64,000 nucleotides of DNA from an endosymbiont of Escarpia spicata (GTDB taxonomy: Bacteria; Pseudomonadota; Gammaproteobacteria; Chromatiales; Chromatiaceae). The position numbers and the translations under genes are program-made. The stretch is from assembly GCA_003349915.1 (NCBI GenBank), contig QFXE01000005.1, positions 372,001 through 436,000 on the forward strand. The letters run 5' to 3'. Below the pieces are notes generated by a model. It had not been told where the DNA came from, ran no database searches, and saw only the letters and a program-made list of their open reading frames with translations. Positions 16,771-24,926 of the stretch are shown here, one piece after another (the stretch's first letter is position 1; each line of letters begins with the position of its first letter).

Positions 16771-17595
16771 ATGAGCAATGTCATCATCAGTATACATGGG
16801 CTGGCCAACAAACCACCGGAAGAGACACTGGCCGAATGGTGGGAACAGGCCATGCTGGAAGGGCTGCAAAAAAATGCGGGCATCACCCTGGATTCTCTCA
16901 ATTTTCACTCGGTCTATTGGGCCGATACCATGTATGCCACACCTGACCAAGACCCCGATGCGTACCACAAAGCCGAAGATGGCACCCTGAAACGCTACGA
17001 TGACGGCTGGCTTGACATTGTGAGAGCCAAGGCATCGTCGATTAACGGAAAAATATGGGACTCGGCAAAGGAGCTCTTCGGCATCGATAAGATTGCCGAT
17101 AAGGTGCTGGAGAAAAAACTGCAGGATCTGCATAAATACTATACGGACAGCGAACTCCGTGAAGAACTCAGGAAACGTCTGAAAACCGTGATTCTCGACA
17201 ACAGAGGGGACCGCATCATGCTGGTCGCCCACTCCATGGGCACCATCATCGCTTATGATGTCCTGCGGCAGCTCGGCAAAGAGGATCCCAATATCAAGAT
17301 CGACCATTTCGTGACCATCGGCTCCCCCCTTGGCCTGCCCCACGTGAAATATAAAATCAGTGAAGAGAGTCCGCTGGTGCGTACCCCCAGTATCGTAAAA
17401 AAATGGACCAACCTTGCAGACCGGCGCGACCCGGTTGCCATCGACACCCACCTCGCGGACGACTACGATTCAAATGAGGATGGGGTCAAGGTGAGGGACG
17501 ATCTGGTGATCAATGGCTGGGGAAAGATCCATCATAAATCATACGGATATCTCAGAACGCCGGAGTTTACGGACCTGTTGAAAAAATCGGTGTAA
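16771..17595 (+). CDS. Alpha/beta hydrolase-fold protein
   Basis: A 274-residue cytoplasmic protein that starts directly with the first strand of an alpha/beta hydrolase (MSNVIISIHGLANKPPEE). The nucleophile elbow VAHSMGT has Ser155. His and Asp candidates follow in ADRRDPVAIDTHLADDYDS and WGKIHHKSYGYL. The middle region (60-140) is a charged helical lid. It resembles uncharacterised lipase/esterase-like proteins; substrate unknown. AAAGGAG precedes the ATG at proper distance. It stands alone: the DUF523 gene is divergent, and 287 bp separate it from hemH. An overlapping frame on the opposite strand is a shadow. Confidence 0.8.
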   Translation: MSNVIISIHGLANKPPEETLAEWWEQAMLEGLQKNAGITLDSLNFHSVYWADTMYATPDQDPDAYHKAEDGTLKRYDDGWLDIVRAKASSINGKIWDSAKELFGIDKIADKVLEKKLQDLHKYYTDSELREELRKRLKTVILDNRGDRIMLVAHSMGTIIAYDVLRQLGKEDPNIKIDHFVTIGSPLGLPHVKYKISEESPLVRTPSIVKKWTNLADRRDPVAIDTHLADDYDSNEDGVKVRDDLVINGWGKIHHKSYGYLRTPEFTDLLKKSV

Positions 17596-17645
17596 AACAG
17601 CCTTTCCGGCTTCTTCAGCGCTCTGTATGTTCTTTGTGGTCAGCA

Positions 17646-17671
17646 ATCATGGTGCGCACAGCGCACCCTAC
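17646..17671. repeat. REP repeat (GTAGGGTGCGC family), copy 2
   Basis: GGTGCGCACAGCGCACCCTAC at 17651-17671, preceded by AATCAT, matches the repeats at 13521-13544 and 48975-49000. It is palindromic (GGTGCGC / GCGCACC) and lies in the gap before hemH. Here only one half-unit is present, without the CTGAATCCGCAATT flank. Confidence 0.75.
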
Positions 17672-17882
17672 GTTCTATTATGTTATTAATCGATAAAAAT
17701 GGTTTTCCTGGCGTCTTTGCGAGATGAATAGTGACAATTCCGGACGGATACTATTTTAGGATCGGAATCGGTTGGGCTATCCGGTTTCGGTCGACTGTCG
17801 AGTGGTGTAGTCTTCCCACTGGATAAATCCACCTGCAGTCTGCACCCACACTCAGTCCGTTCCGCGAACAACAATTAACGCC

Positions 17883-18926
17883 ATGACATATAGAAACCAC
17901 TCGGATCTTGCGCCCCCCGGTACAGGCTGCCTCGGCATCCTGCTAACCAACCTCGGCACACCGGACAGCCCCACCACCAGTGATGTGCGGCGTTACCTGG
18001 CGGAATTCCTCAGCGATCCCCGTGTGGTGGAATTTCCCAGACTGCTCTGGAAGGTCATTCTACACGGCGTCATTTTGCGCATCCGTCCAAAGCGCTCCGC
18101 CGAATCCTACCGTACGGTCTGGACAGAGAGTGGTTCACCACTCCTGGACATCTCCAGGCAACAGACGGACAAACTGCAGGCAGCACTCAACGAACGGTTC
18201 GACAGCAAGGTAAAAGTCGTCCTGGCAATGCGCTACGGCAACCCCTCCATAACCGACGGATTGGAAACGCTGCGCCGCGAAAACGCCGAGCGCATCCTGA
18301 TACTGCCGCTCTATCCCCAGTACTCCGCCACGACCACCGCCTCAACTTTCGATGCGGTAACAAGTGAACTGCAACACTGGCGGCGGTTACCGGAACTGCG
18401 CTTCATCAACCACTACGGCCATGAAGCTGACTACATACAGGTGCTGGCCGACTCAATCCAACGCTTCCGCGAAGAACATGGCGCGGCGGAAAAACTGCTC
18501 TTCTCATTCCACGGTATTCCGGAAGATTATGCCGCCGCCGGTGATCCCTATCCCAGCGAGTGCCGTTTCACCGCCAAACAGGTTGCCGAAAGACTCCAAC
18601 TGGAAGACTCTCAGTGGCAATTCAGTTTTCAGTCCCGTTTCGGTAGAAAGGAGTGGATCAAGCCCTATACCGACCAAACCCTTATCTCTTGGGGCAAGGC
18701 AAAGGTACAACACGTCCAGGTGGTCAGTCCTGGTTTCTCCGCCGACTGCCTGGAAACACTGGAAGAGATCGCGGTGGAGAACAAGGGTTATTTTCAGAAA
18801 GCGGGCGGCGGCATCTATGAATATATTCCCGCCCTCAACGCACAACCCGACCACATCGAAATGCTGGCAGACCTTGTGGAAAAACACACCCGGGGCTGGC
18901 CTGAATCAAACACCGGAAAGATCTAA
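17883..18926 (+). CDS. hemH: Ferrochelatase
   Basis: Inserts Fe(II) into protoporphyrin IX, the last step of haem synthesis. At 347 residues it is a typical bacterial length. Visible motifs: GILLTNLGTPDSP at the N-terminus, YGNPSI, LPLYPQYSATTTAS, the metal-binding His210 in LLFSFHGIPEDY, and VSPGFSADCLETLEEI with the second ligand Glu. Probably membrane-associated by its family, though no membrane segment is obvious. Its stop codon overlaps the start of the DUF971 gene (TAATG), so the two are translationally coupled. Confidence 0.97.
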   Translation: MTYRNHSDLAPPGTGCLGILLTNLGTPDSPTTSDVRRYLAEFLSDPRVVEFPRLLWKVILHGVILRIRPKRSAESYRTVWTESGSPLLDISRQQTDKLQAALNERFDSKVKVVLAMRYGNPSITDGLETLRRENAERILILPLYPQYSATTTASTFDAVTSELQHWRRLPELRFINHYGHEADYIQVLADSIQRFREEHGAAEKLLFSFHGIPEDYAAAGDPYPSECRFTAKQVAERLQLEDSQWQFSFQSRFGRKEWIKPYTDQTLISWGKAKVQHVQVVSPGFSADCLETLEEIAVENKGYFQKAGGGIYEYIPALNAQPDHIEMLADLVEKHTRGWPESNTGKI

Positions 18927-19312
18927 TGGAAAAACAACCCCGCCCCGTCGAGATCAAGGTACATCAGCAATCCCGCTTTCTCGATATCGCCTTCGACGAT
19001 GGCGCCCACTTCTCGCTGCCCTGTGAATATCTGCGGGTCTACTCACCCTCTGCCGAAACCCGGGGTCATACCCCGGCACAGGCAAAACTGGAGACCGGTA
19101 AGGAAATGGTCTCCATTGCCGATATCAAACCCGTGGGCAGTTACGCGGTTAAAATCATCTTCGATGACGGGCATGACTCAGGACTCTACGATTGGAAGTA
19201 TCTCTACAACCTGGGCAAGTTCCATGATGAACTCTGGCAGGCCTATCTCGAAAAGCTGGCCGCCATTGGCTATACGAGAGAGGACCCGGAATTGCCGGAG
19301 CGGGAAAACTGA
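18926..19312 (+). CDS. DUF971 family protein (GBBH-like N-terminal domain)
   Basis: A 128-residue protein consisting of the zinc-ribbon-like domain also found at the N-terminus of gamma-butyrobetaine hydroxylases. Family sequence: RPVEIKVHQQSRFLDIAFDDGAHFSLPCEYLRVYSPSAE, then DIKPVGSYAVKIIFDDGHDSGLYDWKYLYNLG. The usual metal-binding cysteines of this domain are not all present (one Cys, in LPCEYLR). Members are often linked to Fe-S cluster or ubiquinone genes; the precise role is uncertain. It overlaps hemH by one base and is co-translated with it. A dispersed repeat begins at its stop codon. Confidence 0.9.
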   Translation: MEKQPRPVEIKVHQQSRFLDIAFDDGAHFSLPCEYLRVYSPSAETRGHTPAQAKLETGKEMVSIADIKPVGSYAVKIIFDDGHDSGLYDWKYLYNLGKFHDELWQAYLEKLAAIGYTREDPELPEREN

Positions 19313-19508
19313 AGGTTCAAGGTAAAAGGTTAAAGGCTAAAGGACGAATTTACGGTCAGCTTCATATTACGGCTTTACGCGTTTCCAGGCCAAAACCATG
19401 TTTTTGAATTCTGCACCAATAAAGAACCAGGAATAACTAAAAACCTAGCTGGTCCGTTGGCACTGCCAATTTTCGCCTTTAACCTTTCACCTTTCGCCTT
19501 TAACCTTC
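19311..19508. repeat. Dispersed intergenic element, copy B (198 bp)
   Basis: Fills the gap between the DUF971 and argG stop codons. It begins GAAGGTTCAAGGTAAAAGGTTAAAGGCTAAAGG and ends with CCTTTAACC...CGCCTTTAACCTTC, giving long imperfect terminal inverted repeats. The interior aligns with copy A (15168-15402, opposite orientation). The element supplies the last codons of argG (Glu-Gly-stop, from GAAGGTTAA) and starts within the TGA of the DUF971 gene, so it sits exactly between two convergent coding regions. Function unknown; a transcription end or a mobile non-coding element are the options. Confidence 0.8.
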
Positions 19509-20729
19509 ACTTGTCTTTTTCCCCGCAGCCACCCGCAAACGCAGCGCATTGAGTTTGATGAAACCTTCCGCATCCTTCTGATCGTATGCGCCCTCATCGT
19601 CTTCAAAAGTGGCGATGGACTCGTCAAAGAGACTGTTGGTGTCGGACTTCCGCCCGACCACGTAGACGTTGCCTTTGTAGAGTTTCAATCTGACGACACC
19701 GTTGACCACCTGCTGGGTCTGGTCGATGGCGACCTGCAGCATCTCCCGCTCCGGCGCGAACCAGTAACCGTTATAGATCAGCTTGGCGTAGCGCGGCATC
19801 AACTCGTCCTTCAGATGGGCCGCCTCGCGATCCAGGGTGAGCGACTCCATGGCACGATGCGCTTTAAGCAGGATGGTGCCACCGGGGGTTTCATAACAGC
19901 CACGGGATTTCATGCCGACATAGCGATTCTCCACGATGTCAGCACGACCGATACCGTTGTCACCACCCAGCTTGTTCAGGGTCGCCAGAACCGTCGCCGG
20001 TGACATGGCCTCACCATCGATGGCAACCACGTCGCCCTTCTCGAAGGTCAGCTCGATATACATCGGTTTGTCCGGGGCCTGCTCGGGAGAGACAGACCAG
20101 CGCCACATATCCTCCCCGGCTTCGGTCCAGGGATCCTCCAGGTCATAACCTTCATAGGAGATGTGCAGCAGGTTAGCATCCATGGAATAGGGGGATTTCT
20201 TGCCCTCCCGCTTCATCTCGATGGGGATACTGTGGGTCTCGGCATAGGTCAGCAGCTTTTCACGGGAGTTGAGATCCCATTCACGCCAGGGGGCGATGAT
20301 ATGAATATCGGGACGCAGGGCATAAGCACCCAGCTCAAAACGCACTTGGTCGTTGCCCTTGCCGGTGGCGCCGTGGGAGATGGCATCCGCGCCGGTCTCG
20401 TTGGCAATCTCGATCAGCCGCTTGGCGATCAATGGCCGTGCAATGGATGTGCCCAGCAGGTACTCGCCCTCATAAATGGCATTGGCGCGAAACATGGGGA
20501 AGACATAGTCCCGCACGAACTCTTCAGTGAGATCCTCTATGTAGATCTCTTTGATGCCAGCCGCCTCCGCCTTGGCGCGTACAGGTTCCACCTCTTCGCC
20601 CTGACCGATATCGGCAGTAAAGGTCACCACTTCGCACTTATACTCGTCCTGCAACCACTTGACGATAATGGAGGTATCCAGACCACCGGAATAGGCCAAT
20701 ACCACTTTCTTGACGCCCTCTGTCGACAT
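19500..20729 (-). CDS. argG: Argininosuccinate synthase
   Basis: Joins citrulline and aspartate with ATP in arginine synthesis. 409 residues, normal length. The N-terminal ATP pyrophosphatase loop [19 protein letters not shown], the citrulline/aspartate site [16 protein letters not shown] and the motifs [14 protein letters not shown] and [13 protein letters not shown] are all present. A TATACT box (20785-20780 on the minus strand) lies about 50 bp upstream of the start, with a weak -35. The final two sense codons and the stop derive from the dispersed element at 19311-19508. The long open frame on the opposite strand is a shadow. Confidence 0.98.
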   Translation of the reverse strand: MSTEGVKKVVLAYSGGLDTSIIVKWLQDEYKCEVVTFTADIGQGEEVEPVRAKAEAAGIKEIYIEDLTEEFVRDYVFPMFRANAIYEGEYLLGTSIARPLIAKRLIEIANETGADAISHGATGKGNDQVRFELGAYALRPDIHIIAPWREWDLNSREKLLTYAETHSIPIEMKREGKKSPYSMDANLLHISYEGYDLEDPWTEAGEDMWRWSVSPEQAPDKPMYIELTFEKGDVVAIDGEAMSPATVLATLNKLGGDNGIGRADIVENRYVGMKSRGCYETPGGTILLKAHRAMESLTLDREAAHLKDELMPRYAKLIYNGYWFAPEREMLQVAIDQTQQVVNGVVRLKLYKGNVYVVGRKSDTNSLFDESIATFEDDEGAYDQKDAEGFIKLNALRLRVAAGKKTSEG

Positions 20730-20822
20730 CGTTCATCTCCAAATTCTGTAATTCAGTCCGGAATCCCGGAAAACGGGTTAGTATACCGGATTATTCGCCT
20801 GTTGTTGCCAACGGAAGATACC

Positions 20823-21506
20823 GTGCACTATCTGCTTCTCATCACCCTTGTCCTTGCTCTGATATACGCACCCCAATGGTGGGTGCAACATATCCTCTCA
20901 CGCTATAACCGGCAGGATGAGGACTTTCCCGGCACGGGGGGAGAACTGGCCCGCCATCTGCTTGACCGTTTTGAACTTAATGAAATTCGCGTTGAAGCCA
21001 CCGAATCCGGGGACCACTACGACCCCCTCAGCAAGACCGTACGGCTCACCAGGGACAAAATGGAGGGCAGAACACTGACCGCCATTACAACCGCAGCCCA
21101 CGAGGTCGGACACGCTATTCAACACGCCAGTGGTTACCGCCCTTTTCGTCTGCGCATGGGACTGGCCAGGATAGCGATAGTCAGCCAGAAACTGGGATCA
21201 TTCCTGCTCTTTCTTGCCCCCCTGCTGGCAGGCATTACCCGCGCTCCGAGCAGCGGGGCAATTATGCTGTTGGCCGCGATCATCACCATGGGGACCGGGC
21301 TCATCGTCCAGCTTATCACCCTGCCGGTAGAGTGGGATGCCAGTTTCGGCAAGGCGATGCCGATCCTCACTCAGGGAAAATACATCGATGCCTCTCAGGA
21401 AAAGAAGGCCAAGCGGATACTGAAGGCCTGCGCGCTCACCTATGTCGCCTCATCGTTGGCCGGACTTCTGAATTTTTGGCGCTGGATGCAGGTATTGAGA
21501 CGATAA
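20823..21506 (+). CDS. Membrane zinc metallopeptidase, YugP type
   Basis: A 227-residue integral membrane peptidase of the YugP-type family (Zn_peptidase_2). The zinc site HEVGH is at residues 93-97, in TTAAHEVGHAIQHASGYRPF. An N-terminal helix (3-20) and three more hydrophobic segments (about 120-140, 145-165, 200-220) surround it. The GTG at 20823-20825 is preferred because GGAAGA lies just before it and the signal helix begins at once; the frame is open much further upstream, but that part is antisense to argG. Conserved family features DPLSKTVRLT and the QLITLPVEWDASFGKA segment support the call. Substrate unknown. Head-to-head with argG. Confidence 0.88.
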   Translation: MHYLLLITLVLALIYAPQWWVQHILSRYNRQDEDFPGTGGELARHLLDRFELNEIRVEATESGDHYDPLSKTVRLTRDKMEGRTLTAITTAAHEVGHAIQHASGYRPFRLRMGLARIAIVSQKLGSFLLFLAPLLAGITRAPSSGAIMLLAAIITMGTGLIVQLITLPVEWDASFGKAMPILTQGKYIDASQEKKAKRILKACALTYVASSLAGLLNFWRWMQVLRR

Positions 21507-21620
21507 CCTTTCTACTTGTAGGAGATGATAGGATATCCGTTAAAGAATGTCGGTTCATAGAAGAAGCAGACGTATCAGAAACAGGGCCGAGACGCCTGCC
21601 ACACAATAGCGAATAGAACC

Positions 21621-23828
21621 ATGCAACTTCAAAGATATCCGTTACGATATAGACGGCTTCTCTCTTCTCTCGTGATGCTCCCAGCAATCTATTTTCAGAT
21701 TGGGAACGCCGCTGAATCCGACCCAATCTCCGAAGACTATTTTTTCGAAGAGTTGCCCGTGGTGCTCTCCGCAACCCGTCTCTCCCAATCCCTGGCAGAT
21801 ACCCCTACGGCAATGACAATCATCGACAAAGAGATGATTCGTGCATCCGGCTCCAGGAATATTCCTGACCTGCTGCGACTGGTACCGGGTTTTGCAGTGG
21901 GTTTCTATTCCGGCTCCAGGGCCACTGCAACCTATCACGGTATGGCCGACCAATATGCTCGTGACATGCAGGTGCTGATCGATGGACGATCGGTTTACGA
22001 TCCCGCATTTGGTGGCGTCGCATGGGCCGACATGCCGATCGAGGTTGACGAAATAGCGCGTATCGAGGTGATCCGGGGACCCAATGCCGCCGCCTATGGT
22101 TCCAACTCATTTTCAGGCGTTGTCAACATCATTACCGACCACCCGGCTGATCGTCCCGGTGCAATGTTGAAAACCATCATAGGCGAAGGCAATGCGCGCA
22201 AGATTTATGGCCGTTATGCCGACTCGATTGGGGACTTCGCCTATAGGATTTCAGCCAACTACGATGAATACGACGGCTTTGAAGAACGCGAAGACAGCGC
22301 CGACACACGCTGGTTCAACTTCCACGGAGAGCAAACATTGGATAATGACGACACGCTGGAGTTTCGTGTCGGTTTCAGCCGGGGAAACTACGGCGAAGGC
22401 TGGTCGGATATCTTTCAGCAGACCAGGGTATTAAACAATCGTTACAACTTCCAACAGATAGCCTGGACTCATCAGCAATCTCCAAGCAATGAGTTTCGTC
22501 TCCAGTTTTATCATAACTACCAGCAGATAGAAGACAGCTACCGTTCACCTATCCTGTCAGACGCCATCAAAGGGCTGGACGATCTGCAAGGTTTTCCCGA
22601 GCCGATACGGCCTGATATCTTCGCCCTTGGACTCTCTGGTGGGAACTACAATTTCCAGATGTTTCTGGATGAACTGAAACTCACCGACTCGCCTCTGACG
22701 CTTTCCTGGTTGGGTTTTGAGTCAGATAGATACGATCTGGAATTTCAGCAGACTTTGCAGACGTCAGATAATCTACGGTTGGTGTGGGGGGCGGGTGCGC
22801 GACAGGATCGTGGGAAAAGTGTCTGGATCTTTCATCAGCACGATGCAATCACAAGAGATCAATTACGCCTCTTTGCCAACGCAGAGTGGCATATATCTCC
22901 CGCGTGGGTTGTCAATGCCGGAGGAATGGTCGAGCGCTTTGAAGATAAGGATCCCTTCTTCTCTCCCCGCCTCGCAATCAATCACCATATGGATCAAAAC
23001 AATACCATCAGGGCGAGCGCTTCTCGCGCCTACCGCATGCCCACACTGCTGGAGGACCACATCAACCTCGTGGTCTTTCTCGATGAACCGCTTAATGACG
23101 TGAACACCTGGGTGTTGGCAACCGGAAACCTGGACCCGCAATCCATCGACAGTTTTGAGCTGGGATACCTGGGCAGTTTCCCTGAAGCTGGCCTGACCCT
23201 GGATCTCAAACTGTTTCATGAAAAGATCGACAATGTCATTAATGAATTCCGTAATTTCGATATCCCAGACCCGGACCGCGGGCTGACCGACCCCATCGCC
23301 CTCGCAACATTGAATAATTTCAACGACCTGGTTCAGGAAGGCGCTGACACCTACATAAACTCAGGCGAGGCGACCATCAATGGGCTGGAGGTGAATCTTG
23401 ACTTCAGGCCGACCCCCCGCGATCTGATTTTTCTCGGTTACGGCTACGCCAATACATACGGCCAGGAAGCTTTCCTGATTCTGGATGGCACGGTCCAATC
23501 CAGAAGTGATATTAGTAATAATGCTGCAAGTCATACCTTCAGCATCCTCGGCAGCCACCGTTTCGACAGTGGTATCCAGATCAGTTCGGCCTACTACTAT
23601 GTCGGCGAAATGATTTGGGGTGGTGAAGGCGACCTGATCCCAACCTTCAGGCGCTGGGATGTGAGACTGGGAAAAGAGTTCACTCTTCCGGGCATGGACG
23701 GAGAAATAGCGCTTATCGGACAAAACTTCAACGGTGGGCATGTGGATTTTTTCAACGCGCCGAGTCGTGACTTAGTCAACCAATGGGAAACCCGCTTCTT
23801 CCTTCAGGCATCACTGGGTTTCAGATGA
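21621..23828 (+). CDS. TonB-dependent outer-membrane receptor
   Basis: A 735-residue protein with a signal peptide (1-31, cleavage near GNAAES), a plug domain (about 45-170: LPVVLSATRLSQSLADTPTAMTIIDKEMI, LLRLVPGFAVG, IDGRSVYD, RIEVIRGPNAAAYGSNSFSGVVNIIT) and a long beta-barrel to the C-terminus (ETRFFLQASLGFR). It belongs to the colicin I/vitamin B12 receptor-like group. The ligand cannot be read from sequence. It is followed at 78 bp by a periplasmic binding protein and then a hybrid sensor kinase in the same direction, an arrangement suggesting a sensing or regulated uptake module rather than a plain siderophore system. Confidence 0.93.
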   Translation: MQLQRYPLRYRRLLSSLVMLPAIYFQIGNAAESDPISEDYFFEELPVVLSATRLSQSLADTPTAMTIIDKEMIRASGSRNIPDLLRLVPGFAVGFYSGSRATATYHGMADQYARDMQVLIDGRSVYDPAFGGVAWADMPIEVDEIARIEVIRGPNAAAYGSNSFSGVVNIITDHPADRPGAMLKTIIGEGNARKIYGRYADSIGDFAYRISANYDEYDGFEEREDSADTRWFNFHGEQTLDNDDTLEFRVGFSRGNYGEGWSDIFQQTRVLNNRYNFQQIAWTHQQSPSNEFRLQFYHNYQQIEDSYRSPILSDAIKGLDDLQGFPEPIRPDIFALGLSGGNYNFQMFLDELKLTDSPLTLSWLGFESDRYDLEFQQTLQTSDNLRLVWGAGARQDRGKSVWIFHQHDAITRDQLRLFANAEWHISPAWVVNAGGMVERFEDKDPFFSPRLAINHHMDQNNTIRASASRAYRMPTLLEDHINLVVFLDEPLNDVNTWVLATGNLDPQSIDSFELGYLGSFPEAGLTLDLKLFHEKIDNVINEFRNFDIPDPDRGLTDPIALATLNNFNDLVQEGADTYINSGEATINGLEVNLDFRPTPRDLIFLGYGYANTYGQEAFLILDGTVQSRSDISNNAASHTFSILGSHRFDSGIQISSAYYYVGEMIWGGEGDLIPTFRRWDVRLGKEFTLPGMDGEIALIGQNFNGGHVDFFNAPSRDLVNQWETRFFLQASLGFR

Positions 23829-23906
23829 TAGTTGGTCTATTAAAGATATTTTCGATGGATTGAAAAACGCTTATCCAACAAAGCGAAAAGAAAAGGAAAC
23901 CGAGAC

Positions 23907-24926
23907 TTGTTTACTGACGGCAAATTGACAGCCCTGCGGACAGGTAACACCCTGCCCGTATTGGGGCGTTTCTGCCGTGTTTTATTGTTGCTTTTCCTGG
24001 CACAGCATTTTATCGCTGGCTACGCGTATTCACGGGAAGTCGAAAAAAAGCAGAATGTTCTGATCATAAAAAGCGGAAACGCAACTGTTTACGATAAGGT
24101 GATCAGTGCCATTGAACGCTATTTTATTCTCTACTACGAAAGTCATCCCGACATCTGCACTAAGGTCGACACCACATCATCAATCCCAACTAATCTGAAA
24201 CCCGAATGGTCCAAGCATAGCGACTTGATCATCACACTCGGATCAAAAGCCGCAAAATTCACACGTAATCATGGCGTCACGAACAAGACCGTCCACGCAA
24301 TGATACCGATGCTGCCGGATAAAAAATCAAACATCCGCGACAGACACTTTCAGGAAACGGATACGATCTATCTCAATCAGCCACTTGAACGCAGTCTCAG
24401 GCTGGCAAAACTCTCTACTGGCGGAGGAAAACGTATCGGAATATTGGTCCACAAGAATAACCGTCCTGCTGAATCCATCTTGCGAAAGAGCGAAAATAAG
24501 CTGGGAATCACAATAACACTGGCAGAAGTTGTCAACAGCAAAGAACTTGGCAGCAAACTTGGGAAATTATTGGAAAGTTCAGACGTTCTTCTGGCGTTGC
24601 CTGATGCCAACATCCATAACAGAAAGACCATATCCAATATACTTACATCCACCTACCGCAAACAGGTGCCCGTTGTGGGATTTTCAGCCGCCTATGTAAA
24701 GGCCGGTGCCATTTCCGCTGTTCATTCCACCCCCGATGATATTGCACGGCATATAGTCGATGTCTCCGCCAGCCATCTCAGCACTAAAACCAATCTTATA
24801 AAAGGGCCGAAATATCCAAAATATTTCTCTGTTAGCGTCAATAGAAAAGTAGCAAGGTCATTGGGGATTAAACTTCCTTCAGAAACTCACCTCAGAGATC
24901 AGATCAGTGCAGGCAAAACACCATGA
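23907..24926 (+). CDS. Periplasmic ABC-type substrate-binding-like protein
   Basis: A 339-residue protein with an N-terminal signal segment (FCRVLLLLFLAQHFIAGYAYS, residues 22-42) and a fold like the ABC substrate-binding family (PF04392-like): the KQNVLIIKSGNATVYDKVISAIE start, LIITLGSKAAKF, VLLALPDANIHNRKTISNILTSTYRKQVPVVGFSAAYVKAGAISAVHSTPDDIARH. No ABC transporter is nearby. Its stop overlaps the start of the hybrid kinase (ATGA), so it probably presents a ligand to that kinase. The start is a TTG at 23907-23909 with AAGGA upstream; there is no ATG before the signal segment, so the exact start is uncertain. Confidence 0.8.
   Translation: MFTDGKLTALRTGNTLPVLGRFCRVLLLLFLAQHFIAGYAYSREVEKKQNVLIIKSGNATVYDKVISAIERYFILYYESHPDICTKVDTTSSIPTNLKPEWSKHSDLIITLGSKAAKFTRNHGVTNKTVHAMIPMLPDKKSNIRDRHFQETDTIYLNQPLERSLRLAKLSTGGGKRIGILVHKNNRPAESILRKSENKLGITITLAEVVNSKELGSKLGKLLESSDVLLALPDANIHNRKTISNILTSTYRKQVPVVGFSAAYVKAGAISAVHSTPDDIARHIVDVSASHLSTKTNLIKGPKYPKYFSVSVNRKVARSLGIKLPSETHLRDQISAGKTP

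Noticed and set aside
16585-17451. 288-codon open frame on the minus strand opposite the alpha/beta hydrolase
   Set aside because: It is antisense to a gene with a clear hydrolase elbow and a good ribosome-binding site; its translation is low-complexity and has no domain.
20163-20822. Long plus-strand open frame running into the YugP-type peptidase gene
   Set aside because: This part is antisense to argG; the peptidase starts at the GTG at 20823 with a ribosome-binding site.
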